Source: Mucilaginibacter sp.
GTDB lineage: Bacteria > Bacteroidota > Bacteroidia > Sphingobacteriales > Sphingobacteriaceae
Direction: 5' to 3'
DNA: 64,000 nt
Assembly: GCF_025359345.1 (NCBI RefSeq)
Contig: NZ_JANYGQ010000026.1
Span: 124,001-188,000 of the forward strand
A program made the translations under genes and the position numbers. This document shows, one piece after another, positions 1-7,866 of the stretch; position 1 is the stretch's first letter; the number at the start of each line of letters is the position of its first letter. The notes below the pieces were generated by a model, which had not been told where the DNA came from, did no database searches, and was given only the letters and a program-made list of their open reading frames with translations.

Positions 1-1229
1 CTAACCACATCGTAGTGGGTTCGGGTGAATTGGTTAACCCACTGGAGGTTTATACACCGGCACAGGTAAAACGCTGGGCCCAGGCTGCTGCGAGCGAAAA
101 AACCGTAGTTATCCGTTCTGCTACCGAAGTTACCGATCCTGCATCTCGTCCGGCCGGCAAAAAGATGCTGACCTGGCACTTTAAAATAAAGAATGCACGC
201 GACGCGTCATGGGCATCTTCTGCATCGTTTATTATAGATGCTGCTAAAATGGATTTGCCAAGCGGAAAGAAAACAATAGCAATATCAGCCTATCCGGTTG
301 AGAGCGATGGCGATAACGCCTGGGGCCGCTCAACTGAATACGTGAAAAAATCGCTGGAATATAATTCAAAAAAATGGTTCGAGTATCCTTACCCGGCTGC
401 TACTGCCGTTGCTGGTGTAGTTGGCGGTATGGAATATCCCGGTATTGTTTTTTGTGGCTACAAGGCTACAAAGGGTAGCCTTTGGGGTGTTAACGACCAC
501 GAGTTTGGCCATACCTGGTTCCCGATGATAGTAGGCTCGAACGAAAGGCTGCACGGCTGGATGGACGAAGGGTTCAATACCTTTATTAATACACTTTCTA
601 CAGACGACTTTAATAAAGGGGAATATGCCCAGAAGAATCCGACTGATCTGCATAAGATTGCTGACGCCCTGACACGCGTTGGTGTTGAACCAATTTTAAG
701 CCAGGCCGATGGGTTCAAAGAAAACGTTAAAGGCCTGAATGAATATTTTAAACCAAGCACAGGATTAGTACTGCTGCGCGAACAGGTAATGGGGCCTGAG
801 CGTTTCGACCGTGCTTTCAGAACTTACGTTGAGCGTTGGGCGTTTAAGCACCCAACACCTGACGACTTTTTCCGCACTATGGAAAATGTATCGGGCGAAA
901 GTTTGCAATGGTTTTGGAAAGGCTGGTTCCAGAATAACTGGAGACTTGACGTTGGTGTACGCAGCGTTGATTATGTAGATAACGACCCAACAAAAGGCGC
1001 CATTATTACCATTGATAATCTTGAAAAACAGGTAATGCCGGTTATACTTGAAATTAAAACCGTTAGCGGTAAAACCGACCGTGTAAAACTACCGGTTGAA
1101 GTATGGCAGCGCAATAAATTCTGGAGGTTACGGTACAATTCAACCGAAGCTATCGAGTCTGTTACTTATGACCCGGACCATGTTTTCCCTGATGTAAACG
1201 AGGCTAATAACGTTTGGAAGAAACAGTAA
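1..1229 (+). CDS. M1 family metallopeptidase (gluzincin), C-terminal part; 5' end outside window
   Basis: Partial gene: the frame is open from base 3 with no start before it, and the GTG at 15 is only an in-frame valine. The protein carries the M1 aminopeptidase zinc signature HEFGH followed 18 residues later by the third ligand Glu (His codon at 498, Glu codon at 567). A GGMEYP motif upstream corresponds to the GAMEN exopeptidase loop, here with Tyr in place of Asn. M1 enzymes remove N-terminal residues from peptides. About 409 residues are visible, roughly the last two thirds of a normal Bacteroidota M1 protein. The catalytic domain is followed by a beta-rich C-terminal domain. Any signal peptide lies outside the window. 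The family call is firm; substrate is unknown. Confidence 0.93.
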   Translation, partial: NHIVVGSGELVNPLEVYTPAQVKRWAQAAASEKTVVIRSATEVTDPASRPAGKKMLTWHFKIKNARDASWASSASFIIDAAKMDLPSGKKTIAISAYPVESDGDNAWGRSTEYVKKSLEYNSKKWFEYPYPAATAVAGVVGGMEYPGIVFCGYKATKGSLWGVNDHEFGHTWFPMIVGSNERLHGWMDEGFNTFINTLSTDDFNKGEYAQKNPTDLHKIADALTRVGVEPILSQADGFKENVKGLNEYFKPSTGLVLLREQVMGPERFDRAFRTYVERWAFKHPTPDDFFRTMENVSGESLQWFWKGWFQNNWRLDVGVRSVDYVDNDPTKGAIITIDNLEKQVMPVILEIKTVSGKTDRVKLPVEVWQRNKFWRLRYNSTEAIESVTYDPDHVFPDVNEANNVWKKQ

Positions 1230-1232
1230 GCT

Positions 1233-1387
1233 AGTGAGTAGTGAGGGGTGAATGGTGAGTAGTTGGATATCCCTAATCATATTAAGTCGGCTGGCAATTT
1301 TACTGTCAGCCGATTTTTTTATGTATTGTCGATTGCATAAGAGGGTATGGCACCCATTCACTACTCTCCACTCCCTATTCTCCACCT
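1233..1387. repeat. Imperfect inverted repeat flanking the terminator
   Basis: The GTGAGTAGTGAGGGG-type stretch at 1233-1262 is matched by an imperfect reverse complement at 1352-1387 (CACTACTCTCCACTCC). The arms bracket the peptidase terminator. Similar AGTGA-rich arms flank the fusA leader. Function unknown. Confidence 0.4.
1287..1320 (+). terminator. Rho-independent terminator after the M1 peptidase
   Basis: TCGGCTG (1287-1293) pairs with CAGCCGA (1307-1313) across a 13-nt loop, followed directly by seven T. It sits 58 nt after the peptidase stop codon. Confidence 0.75.
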
Positions 1388-1470
1388 CCGTGTAAAATAT
1401 TTATCTAAATGTTAAAATCAAAACCTTTATTAACTAAATAAGGTTATTTTAACAGTGTAATTCATCTGCC

Positions 1471-2160
1471 ATGAAAATGAGGTATATTTTGATTTTGCTG
1501 TTGGTTATAATAGCAACGTCAGCAAATGCACAGGGACTGTTAAAAGGAACCGTTTACGAAAGCGCGACTGGTAATAAACTAGCTGATGTTTTTATCAGGA
1601 ACAGCAACAGTAAACAACTCGGGATTACCGATAAAAACGGCAACTTTAGTATAAAGGCCGAAGTTGGCAACCTGCTGATATTTGATTCGCCGGGCTATGT
1701 GTCTGATACCTTGTATCTGGTCGATTTGGTGCCTAAAAAAATACAAATGTTTACCAAAACCATCGCCCTGCGCGAGGTTACGGTTAACTCAACCCGGGAG
1801 GCATTCGATCCCCATAAAGAATACCCTGAAATATACACCAAGAGCAAGCTTTACGTACTATCGCCAACCACCTGGTTTGGCAAGGAAGCCACTGATGCAC
1901 GCAGGCTAAAACGCTATTTTAAACGGGAACAGGAAGAGCGCCGCATTGATGCCGTATTTACCCGCACTTATGTAGGCAGTATAGTTCCGTTAAAAGGAAT
2001 TGAACTGGAGGATTTTATGCTGATGTATCGCCCCACCTATGCATTTATTAAAGGCAACAACAATGTTTCGCTGGCGGTGTATATAAACGACAGCTACAAA
2101 AAATACCAGGCATTGCCGCCAGAGAAACGCAAACCACAGAGTTTGACGGGAGGGAATTGA
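1471..2160 (+). CDS. Secreted carboxypeptidase-regulatory-like domain protein
   Basis: A 229-residue protein with a clear signal peptide (hydrophobic MRYILILLLVIIATSANA, cleavage before QG). Residues about 22-95 look like the CarboxypepD_reg-like beta-sandwich common at the N-terminus of Bacteroidota outer-membrane and periplasmic proteins: a GTVYES start, a TDKNGNFSI turn and a DSPGY strand. The rest (about 110-229) is basic and tyrosine-rich, with no domain I recognise. No TonB or SusC region follows, so it is a stand-alone protein of unknown role in the envelope. The stop codon TGA at 2158-2160 is immediately followed by a heptad tandem repeat. It was probably transcribed alone, since a terminator lies upstream and the next gene has its own start region. 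Confidence 0.75.
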   Translation: MKMRYILILLLVIIATSANAQGLLKGTVYESATGNKLADVFIRNSNSKQLGITDKNGNFSIKAEVGNLLIFDSPGYVSDTLYLVDLVPKKIQMFTKTIALREVTVNSTREAFDPHKEYPEIYTKSKLYVLSPTTWFGKEATDARRLKRYFKREQEERRIDAVFTRTYVGSIVPLKGIELEDFMLMYRPTYAFIKGNNNVSLAVYINDSYKKYQALPPEKRKPQSLTGGN

Positions 2161-2204
2161 AGTCTGAAGTCTGAAGTCTGAAGTCTGAAGTCTGAAGTCT
2201 GAAG
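2161..2204. repeat. Heptad tandem repeat (AGTCTGA)x6, copy 1
   Basis: Six perfect AGTCTGA units plus AG begin exactly at the base after the upstream stop codon. Because 7 is not a multiple of 3, TGA occurs in all three forward frames within 21 nt, while the reverse strand has no stop. A second, 8-unit copy is at 59433-59488 at the 3' end of the antiporter gene. Both copies are followed by a shared tail: ACATTATGTTAA, then TCGGTGAAATCAT. Confidence 0.95.
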
Positions 2205-2293
2205 AACATTATGTTAACCGAATGGCGAAATCGGTGAAATCATAAAATAAAAACAATTAAATATTTATGGTGGTTATACTTAAAAACACTACC

Positions 2294-2416
2294 ATGAAAA
2301 AGAAAATAATAACCATGATGTTGCTTACCGCTGTGTATGCAATGTTGAGCACAAGTTGTGCCCCTCCAAAACATTTAAGTGCACCGCCCGCACCACCAGG
2401 AGCACCAGCCCATTAA
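2294..2416 (+). CDS. Very short proline-rich lipoprotein (40 aa)
   Basis: ATG at 2294 to TAA at 2414-2416. MKKK is followed by a hydrophobic stretch and the lipobox LSTSC (Cys22). The mature part would be only about 19 residues, rich in Pro and Ala (APPKHLSAPPAPPGAPAH). The architecture resembles the short lipoprotein at 5353. I do not recognise a function; entericidin-like or cell-wall-anchored lipopeptides are a loose comparison only. The good lipobox and the N-terminal MKKK argue for a real gene; the short length argues for caution. Confidence 0.6.
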   Translation: MKKKIITMMLLTAVYAMLSTSCAPPKHLSAPPAPPGAPAH

Positions 2417-2472
2417 TTATTGGGGATTACACCGATTTTTAAGATGATTACACCGATTATTGTCTGAACCTT

Positions 2473-2543
2473 GATTAAAGGATTTTTGGATTTCATGATT
2501 ATCTTCTGCTGCAAAAATCATATAATCTTAAAATCCTTTAATC
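2473..2543. repeat. Inverted repeat between convergent genes
   Basis: GATTAAAGGATTT (2473-2485) is a perfect 13-nt reverse complement of AAATCCTTTAATC (2531-2543). It lies between the short lipoprotein (+) and the DUF885 gene (-). The 45-nt loop makes a conventional terminator unlikely. ACACCGATT motifs occur just before it. Confidence 0.6.
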
Positions 2544-2548
2544 ATAGT

Positions 2549-4306
2549 TTACATTACATTACCCCACGTACTCTTATCCTTCAGCATAACTTCGCGGAGC
2601 AAACGCAGTTGCGGCATGCCGTGGTTTAGCACTTCATCATGGAATTTTTTGAGCGAGAAGCTGGTGCCTTCCTGTTTTTCGTAGTCTGCGCGCAGTTTCA
2701 GTATTTCCAGCTTGCCAATGGTATAAAATAAATAGCCGGGATCGAAAGTGCCACGCAGGGCTTCCTGGTACGATGGTTTTTCGCCCTGGTACCAGTTGGC
2801 CATAAAGAACTTTGTAGCATCGTTAAGCTTCATGCCCTGGCAATGGGTTTTTATGGAAACGCACAGCCTGCACAAACGCAACAGCGCATCACCCGATTGG
2901 GTAAGCCTGTATTTTGCTGCTTTAACCGTATCGCCGTTGTGCCCATAGCCTTCATCGGCCATCATTTTTTCGCAATAGTGCGCCCAGCCTTCCACAAAAG
3001 CATAGCTGCCAAATATCTTTTCAATTTTAGTAGCGGGCGAAGCATTCAGGTGTAAAAACTGGGCGTAATGGCCGGGGTATGCTTCGTGTATAGTAATATT
3101 ATCGGTAGTATAGTAGTCAAACTGACGCAGCCAGTCTTCCTTTTGTTTGGCCGTCCATTTGGCATCAACGGGGGTAACGTAGTAAAATGCTTCGGTAGCC
3201 TTGGTTTCAAATGGTCCCGGGTCATCGTTTGATGCTGTGCTGGTTGCACGGGCGTATTGCGGGGTTTCAGTAACCTTCAGGTTTACCGAATCAGGCATCG
3301 ACACAATGTTTTTATCGGTCAAAAACTTGCGGATAGCTTCTACGTTTTTCCTTACCTCGGGTATCAGGTTTTCGGCAGTCGGATGCTCTTTTTGCAGGTC
3401 CTGGTATACCTCGATGGGTTTTTTATTGGGGTTGATGGTTTTTGCAGCGGCATTAAATACGGCTTGTTCTTTTTTTAATTCGCTTAAGCCGATCGCTAAT
3501 ATTTTTTCGGGCTCAAGCGTCAGGCCTTCGCTGTAGAGCAGCATCTTCTTGTAGCTTATTTTGCCAATGGCGTACTTGTTATTTGCTTTCGGCAGCTTTT
3601 GTTTTTGCAGCCAGGTGGCGTAGTTATTTATGGAGGCTATAGCAGTTTTATTAACCGCATTGAAAACCTTCATCAGCGAATCGTTTTTAACATCCTTAAG
3701 GGCAATTTTTAAATCTCCGCCTAAAAAATCAGCTGTGCCGTGTGCAATTTCAATAGCAGTTTCAACGTATGGTTTGGCCAGTGTATCTTTAAGATTGGCT
3801 TTTGCTGCTATAAAGACATTTGCTGCATTTTTTTCGATAGCTATTATCGATTTCAGCCTTTCTTCGAGCGGGGCGAAGTTACGTTTAATGTAAATGCTCA
3901 CATCAACAGCTCCGGCGTATGTCATGGGGTTACGGTCGAACTCGCCCATATCCTCGAAATTGAAAATCTCGTTCTTAATAGCCGAGCGTAATATCCTTAA
4001 ATCAAAAAAATCTTTAGTGCTTAGCGATGCGGTATCTGTAGCAGCTAATTGCTGGTCAAAATCCTTTAACCGCCCCAACTCTTTGCCGATAGATTCCTTG
4101 CCCATGTCTGTTACCTTACCATCGTATTGATGATAGCCCAATGCAACGCCATTTGCCGGGCGCCAGGCCAGGAATCCTGTTAAATAGTTTTCCGATAATT
4201 TTTCAAACGCAGCATCACCCGAAACAGGCACCGCCGCTTGTTTGGTTTTTTGTTCGCAACTAAATAAAACTGCCAGGGGGATAATTAACAGGATGGATTT
4301 TTTCAT
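2549..4306 (-). CDS. DUF885 family lipoprotein, predicted zinc metallopeptidase
   Basis: About 585 residues. I prefer the MKKS start at 4306 over the ATG nine bases upstream because it gives a standard lipoprotein signal with lipobox LFSC. The body matches the DUF885 family: a helical N-terminal part (YLTGFLAWRP...GYHQYDGK), then near residue 407 the motif HEAYPGH and about 30 residues later EGWAHYCE. These resemble the HExxxGH and downstream Glu of M1/M3-like metallopeptidases. DUF885 proteins are thought to be peptidases, but substrates are not established. It is a single gene on this strand, anchored in the inner or outer membrane by the lipid. Family call is strong; activity is inferred. 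Confidence 0.88.
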   Translation of the reverse strand: MKKSILLIIPLAVLFSCEQKTKQAAVPVSGDAAFEKLSENYLTGFLAWRPANGVALGYHQYDGKVTDMGKESIGKELGRLKDFDQQLAATDTASLSTKDFFDLRILRSAIKNEIFNFEDMGEFDRNPMTYAGAVDVSIYIKRNFAPLEERLKSIIAIEKNAANVFIAAKANLKDTLAKPYVETAIEIAHGTADFLGGDLKIALKDVKNDSLMKVFNAVNKTAIASINNYATWLQKQKLPKANNKYAIGKISYKKMLLYSEGLTLEPEKILAIGLSELKKEQAVFNAAAKTINPNKKPIEVYQDLQKEHPTAENLIPEVRKNVEAIRKFLTDKNIVSMPDSVNLKVTETPQYARATSTASNDDPGPFETKATEAFYYVTPVDAKWTAKQKEDWLRQFDYYTTDNITIHEAYPGHYAQFLHLNASPATKIEKIFGSYAFVEGWAHYCEKMMADEGYGHNGDTVKAAKYRLTQSGDALLRLCRLCVSIKTHCQGMKLNDATKFFMANWYQGEKPSYQEALRGTFDPGYLFYTIGKLEILKLRADYEKQEGTSFSLKKFHDEVLNHGMPQLRLLREVMLKDKSTWGNVM

Positions 4307-4425
4307 GAGGTGCATTGATTGGTAAAGTCGAATTTAGGATTAAATTATTGGATTGTCATTAGTAAATTAGTCGTTTGGCATCGCAAGTCTTCGCCGGATC
4401 TTCCTAAACAATATACTAATCATGT

Positions 4426-4571
4426 CGTCATTGCGAGGAACGAAGCAATCTCTGAACTACGCAAGTCATGAACCTTTAATTATCGCGAAGAGGAAGCGGC
4501 TGAATGCTTCACACATGAATTATCCTCCCTGATTGTCCTATGTAGAGGTTGCTTCGTTCCTCGCAATGACG
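4426..4571. mobile_element. MITE-like palindromic element, family A copy 1
   Basis: A 146-bp element with terminal inverted repeats of about 28 nt starting CGTCATTGCGAGGAACGAAG; the right end is the reverse complement with one mismatch in that stretch. It has no coding capacity. Related copies lie at 7867-8014 and 11943-12087, and a collapsed end-to-end remnant at 63041-63056. It fills most of the 290-bp gap between two minus-strand genes. Confidence 0.85.
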
Positions 4572-4607
4572 GGTTTGTTATTAAACCTCAGTTTTGATTA
4601 TCATTAA

Positions 4608-5132
4608 CTATTTCAAATACTCTGCCGGTATTGGGTTGTCCTTGCGCTCACCATCATAAAACCAGCCCAGTATCCAAAAGCGGGTGCCGTCGTTAAATAG
4701 TTCGATACTGTTGATGCCGCGGTCGATTATTGGTCCGCCGGCTACGTTGCGCGATTCGTAGGTGCTCCAAACATGATAAATGGCGCCGAACCTTTCGGTT
4801 TTGCGGGCTATTTCGCGCTCATCGAAGCCGTCTTTTTCTACATAGGGGTCTGATAGTTCATGAAATCTTTTCAGGCTAACAAAGCCGATTACCGGTTTGC
4901 CGTCCTTATTCATACTTACACCGCCAACCCTTACATCTTTCCAGTGCAGCAGGCTATCGCGTTCAAAATAAACCTTGCCGCCTTTTTGTACGCTAACCAC
5001 ATCGTAAAAAGCTTTAATAATGCCATCGAGTGTGCTTACGTTATCGCCGTATTTAGTTGTTACCTGTGCCGATGCGCGGAAGCCGGTGGATAATAAAAAT
5101 AGTGCGATGATAATTAAGGCTGCTTTTTTCAT
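4608..5132 (-). CDS. Secreted NTF2-like (SnoaL/DUF4440 type) protein
   Basis: About 174 residues with a signal peptide (MKKAALIIIALFLLSTGFRASA, cleavage before Q). The start at 5132 is chosen over the ATG at 5141 because it leaves a clean MKK signal. The mature part opens with a helix containing GIIKAFYDVVSVQKGG, followed by alternating strands, and ends with strands containing GTRFWILGWFYDGERKDNP. This layout fits a cone-shaped NTF2-like fold. The fold call is by pattern only, and no catalytic residues can be assigned. Monocistronic; a MITE-like element lies immediately downstream. Confidence 0.6.
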   Translation of the reverse strand: MKKAALIIIALFLLSTGFRASAQVTTKYGDNVSTLDGIIKAFYDVVSVQKGGKVYFERDSLLHWKDVRVGGVSMNKDGKPVIGFVSLKRFHELSDPYVEKDGFDEREIARKTERFGAIYHVWSTYESRNVAGGPIIDRGINSIELFNDGTRFWILGWFYDGERKDNPIPAEYLK

Positions 5133-5352
5133 AATTAACACGATTTACAGGATTTCTTTGATTATCAAATATAAGGTTTGGGTTTTACCTATTATAGGTG
5201 GATTTCACCTAACACGACTTAACTGTTGATTCTTTTTGATTACCTGCAGGGTTGATAGTATTTTCTCTTTGTGATTAATCCTTTTCAATTTAAAAGCATC
5301 CAACATACAAACGCCGCAACATTTGAGGCATTAAAATTAAAAGCTAATCACC

Positions 5353-5508
5353 ATGAAAAAGAAATTTGTTGCATTCGCGCTAGTAATATGCGCTATAGTA
5401 TCAGTAACCTCGGGTTGTATCGTTCGTGAAGGCTACGGCGGTGGGCACAGGGATCATGACCATGAGGGCCATTGGCATCACGGCCGTGATTATAATCGCG
5501 GTTATTAA
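5353..5508 (+). CDS. Short His-rich lipoprotein (51 aa)
   Basis: ATG at 5353, TAA at 5506-5508. MKKKFVAFALVICAIVSVTSGC gives a lipoprotein signal with lipobox VTSGC (Cys22). The 29-residue mature part has seven His plus Asp, Glu and Gly (HRDHDHEGHWHHGRD), suggesting divalent metal binding. Metal binding is inferred from composition only. A terminator follows at 5556. Similar small His-rich lipoproteins are often annotated as hypothetical. Confidence 0.7.
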   Translation: MKKKFVAFALVICAIVSVTSGCIVREGYGGGHRDHDHEGHWHHGRDYNRGY

Positions 5509-5555
5509 TTAAGATAAGGTTCATAGTTTTTGGATAAGTGAGGTGTGTTTTGAAG

Positions 5556-5589
5556 GCCCTGGTGCAAACCGGGGCTTTCTGTTTTTTTT
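5556..5589 (+). terminator. Rho-independent terminator after the His-rich lipoprotein
   Basis: GCCCTGGT (5556-5563), loop GCAA, ACCGGGGC (5568-5575), then TTTCTGTTTTTTTT. The stem is eight pairs including one G-U. A near-identical stem-loop is found at 45779-45809. Confidence 0.85.
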
Positions 5590-5754
5590 GAGGGATTGCA
5601 CCGATTGGAGTATGATTTTTTCCTTTTGCTTGTTTTTAAAGGCGCTCAAGAGGGTTTCGCCGTTGCACCGATTTTTAGCGCGGATGTTTACGGATGATTT
5701 TGGTGAAGCTGATGTTAATATTTATACTTTTGCTTTTAACAATCAAGCCTTGTT

Positions 5755-6243
5755 ATGATCTATTTCAAAAGTGTGCAATTACCCTGTAACGAAAAACAAC
5801 TGCTTGAAAAGGCAATGCGAAAAGTAGCGATTAAACGCACACGTTCACTTGATTTTGCGTCAGTAGCCTATAATACAGGTGCCGAAAAGCTTTTTTTGGG
5901 TCTTGATAATAAGCGCGACGTTAAATTTACGCGTTTGCATACTTCGCTTGAAAAGCTTTTGCCAACAATTATTATCAGTTTTCCAAAGGATGAGGCTGAT
6001 AGCAGATACCGGCTGCGGCTTGGCTTTTTTCCGACACTCTTTTTTGCCCTATTTGTATTGCTTTTTTTGATACCGGGCGTTTTATGGCTTATAAATCACG
6101 ACAGTTACGATGGTGACAATTACGATGTTATAGTTGTGCCGGTATTTTTCCTTGGTGTATTTATCTTGTTAACGTGGTTAGAATTAAAGATTGTTGATAG
6201 ACAAATGAAGAAGGCGGTAGAACGGTATGAAAAGGAAAATTAG
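5755..6243 (+). CDS. Hypothetical two-TM membrane protein
   Basis: 162 residues. The N-terminal 95 are soluble and basic (KRTRSLDFASVAYNTGAEKLF). Two membrane segments follow (about 90-113 and 124-145), separated by a short Asp-rich loop (HDSYDGDNYD), and a charged C-terminal helix (KIVDRQMKKAVERYEKEN). No family is recognised. It stands alone in a repeat-rich neighbourhood; the ACCGATT-type motifs in the 245-nt gap upstream recur elsewhere in the window. Coding is supported by length and the consistent membrane pattern. Confidence 0.6.
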   Translation: MIYFKSVQLPCNEKQLLEKAMRKVAIKRTRSLDFASVAYNTGAEKLFLGLDNKRDVKFTRLHTSLEKLLPTIIISFPKDEADSRYRLRLGFFPTLFFALFVLLFLIPGVLWLINHDSYDGDNYDVIVVPVFFLGVFILLTWLELKIVDRQMKKAVERYEKEN

Positions 6244-6428
6244 TGAGAATTTTCAACTTTGTTTTATTTCGTTACGAGAAAATATTTTTCTTTATTAAGC
6301 TGCGCTGACAAACGTTCGCATTGTTAACCGTTACTTTGGCGGCAGATAATCTACCTGTAACCGTCATCCCGGCCAGTAAAACCCGGGGTGACGGTTCATT
6401 CAAAAAATTTCCTGCTTATTATTCCACT

Positions 6429-6480
6429 GTTACGCCTGGAACGTTTGGAAAGGGGGATAACACGCGTTCCAGGCGTTACA
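6429..6480. repeat. 53-bp palindrome family B, copy 1
   Basis: Left arm TGTTACGCCTGGAACG and right arm CGCGTTCCAGGCGTTACA are near-perfect reverse complements around a G-rich centre (AAAGGGGGATAAC). Other copies are at 6579-6632 and 7782-7834. Confidence 0.85.
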
Positions 6481-6578
6481 AATACTTTAATGGTGCGAAC
6501 GGCGAAGCCCTCTTGAACGCCTTAAAAATAAACACCTGTGAAAAATCATGGTTCAGACAAATTGCTCATGCAAACCAC

Positions 6579-6632
6579 TGTAACGCCTGGAACATTTGTA
6601 AAGGGGAATAACAGGCGTAACAAGCGTTCCAG
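6579..6632. repeat. 53-bp palindrome family B, copy 2
   Basis: TGTAACGCCTGGAAC left arm and GGGGAATAACA centre are conserved. The right arm is rearranged: AGGCGTAACA comes before GCGTTCCAG instead of after it. Confidence 0.8.
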
Positions 6633-6700
6633 CTATTTCGTATTGAAAAAAGTTTACGCTGTCGACGATTAATCCTGTTGTGGGTTTACATTTTTATCTC

Positions 6701-6751
6701 CTGTATCGCTTGTATTGCTGTATTGGTCAGTACGATGATACAGAACAGCAG
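6701..6751. repeat. TGTATCGC element, copy 1
   Basis: CTGTATCGCTTGTATTGCTG, then TATTGGTC and a GATACAG end. An inverted, slightly diverged copy is at 7696-7748 on the other side of the DUF1801 gene. Confidence 0.6.
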
Positions 6752-7007
6752 GTAAAGGTCTATAACTAAATTGCTATATTAAGAGGTATAAAAAGGCAAT
6801 ATATCAGTTAGAATTATTTTGATATACCAGTTAATTTTACTAAATTTGTTAGTATAAGATCCTTTTAGGCAATTCAATCAGTTTTCCCGGTATTTAGTTG
6901 CAAAGCAGTCCTTTACTTATAGTAGTAAGCGGGTAAGGAGGGAGTGTATTTAAATATCAAGGAGATATTTTGAACCTTGATAATCGCAGTTGAAATAAAT
7001 GGAGCAA

Positions 7008-7439
7008 TTACTTGTCCCTTGTAATCTCAACGCCATCCTTTATTGCTGCTTCAAGTACATCAATATTTATATCTTTTAATTTTTTAAACTTAATGCAATA
7101 CCCGGTAACGCTTGCCTTGCCGAGGTCTTTACCATACGTTTGGGCCAGGTATGTTTTATCTGTAAGACCGAGAATATAGACCGATATCCCGGTTGTGTTA
7201 GCACTCAAACCAATCTGAAAAAAATCCCTGGTCTTTCCATCGGCATATTTTATGGTGTAAAACCCATAGCCAATATTAGGGTTGCTAACGGTTTTATTGT
7301 CGGCGTTTTTACCGTCCTCGAACCATAGTTTACAGCCGGGTAATGCCTGGAGTATGCGTGTATGCAATGCTTGCATTTCACTGCGTTTTGGTTCAGGCTG
7401 GCTGGTAATATAGTTTTCTATTTGTTCTGGTATGCTCAT
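7008..7439 (-). CDS. DUF1801 (YdhG-like) domain protein
   Basis: 143 residues, predicted cytoplasmic. It shows the DUF1801 pattern: an N-terminal helix (QIENYITSQPEPKRSEMQALHTRILQALPGCKLWFEDGKN), a central GYGFYTIKYADGKTRDFFQIGLSA block with the strand-turn-strand of the family, and a C-terminal YCIKFKKLKDINIDVLEAAIKDG segment that usually closes this fold. Proteins of this family are small single-domain factors of unclear biochemistry; one relative is linked to iron handling. Monocistronic, flanked on both sides by repeat-rich DNA. Confidence 0.82.
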   Translation of the reverse strand: MSIPEQIENYITSQPEPKRSEMQALHTRILQALPGCKLWFEDGKNADNKTVSNPNIGYGFYTIKYADGKTRDFFQIGLSANTTGISVYILGLTDKTYLAQTYGKDLGKASVTGYCIKFKKLKDINIDVLEAAIKDGVEITRDK

Positions 7440-7508
7440 ATTGATATTGAATTATGGGTTTGCTTAACTACCTTCTCAAATGGCAAATCAAATTGTAGCT
7501 CATACATT

Positions 7509-7643
7509 TTTGGCTAAAGCCGTCAACACGCTTTTTAAATCCCGTCCCTTAAAAGGGACGGCAATGAAATAGTTCGTTCTTTACTTCATTGCCGTCGGTT
7601 TTAACCGACGGTTAGGGAATAACGAAATGAGGCTTTAGCCAAA
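7509..7643. repeat. Nested palindromic element (GGCTAAAGCC family)
   Basis: Outer arms TTTGGCTAAAGCC (7509-7521) and GGCTTTAGCCAAA (7631-7643) are perfect reverse complements. Inside are two hairpins, CCGTCCCTTAAAAGGGACGG and CCGTCGGTTTTAACCGACGG, and between them GGCAATGAA faces TTCATTGCC. This is a four-arm cruciform layout without coding capacity. Confidence 0.8.
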
Positions 7644-7695
7644 TTCCACCATCCTGAAGAATTCAATATTAAGCATTTGAGCGATAATTTGATTT

Positions 7696-7748
7696 GTACC
7701 GCTGTATCGCCATGGCGACTAATACAGCGATACAAGCGATACAAATCT
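7696..7748. repeat. TGTATCGC element, copy 2 (inverted)
   Basis: Reverse complement reads TTTGTATCGCTTGTATCGCT then GTATTAGTC, matching the copy at 6701-6751. The two copies face each other across the DUF1801 gene. Confidence 0.6.
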
Positions 7749-7781
7749 GCACAATTTAATAAGTAAAAGCTAAAATATATC

Positions 7782-7834
7782 TGTAACGCCTGGAACGTTT
7801 GGATTGGGGATTAACAGTCGTTCCAAGCGTTACA
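7782..7834. repeat. 53-bp palindrome family B, copy 3
   Basis: TGTAACGCCTGGAACG left arm, TTTGGATTGGGGATTAACA centre, CGTTCCAAGCGTTACA right arm with one mismatch. Same size and layout as the copies at 6429 and 6579. Confidence 0.85.
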
Positions 7835-7866
7835 GTGTCATTTGTATGTGCCGGGTAACTCTTTTT

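Larger units (their letters stand above)
6244..7007. other. Non-coding intergenic stretch with palindromic repeats
   Basis: 764 bp without a convincing gene. It holds two copies of a 53-bp palindrome (6429-6480, 6579-6632) and one copy of a TGTATCGCTTGTAT element (6701-6751). The remainder is AT-rich. A 96-codon frame at 6321-6611 runs through the palindromes and is judged spurious. Confidence 0.6.

Noticed and set aside
6321-6611. 96-codon frame on the plus strand
   Set aside because: It runs through both family B palindromes and has no recognisable protein pattern; judged a chance frame in repeat DNA.
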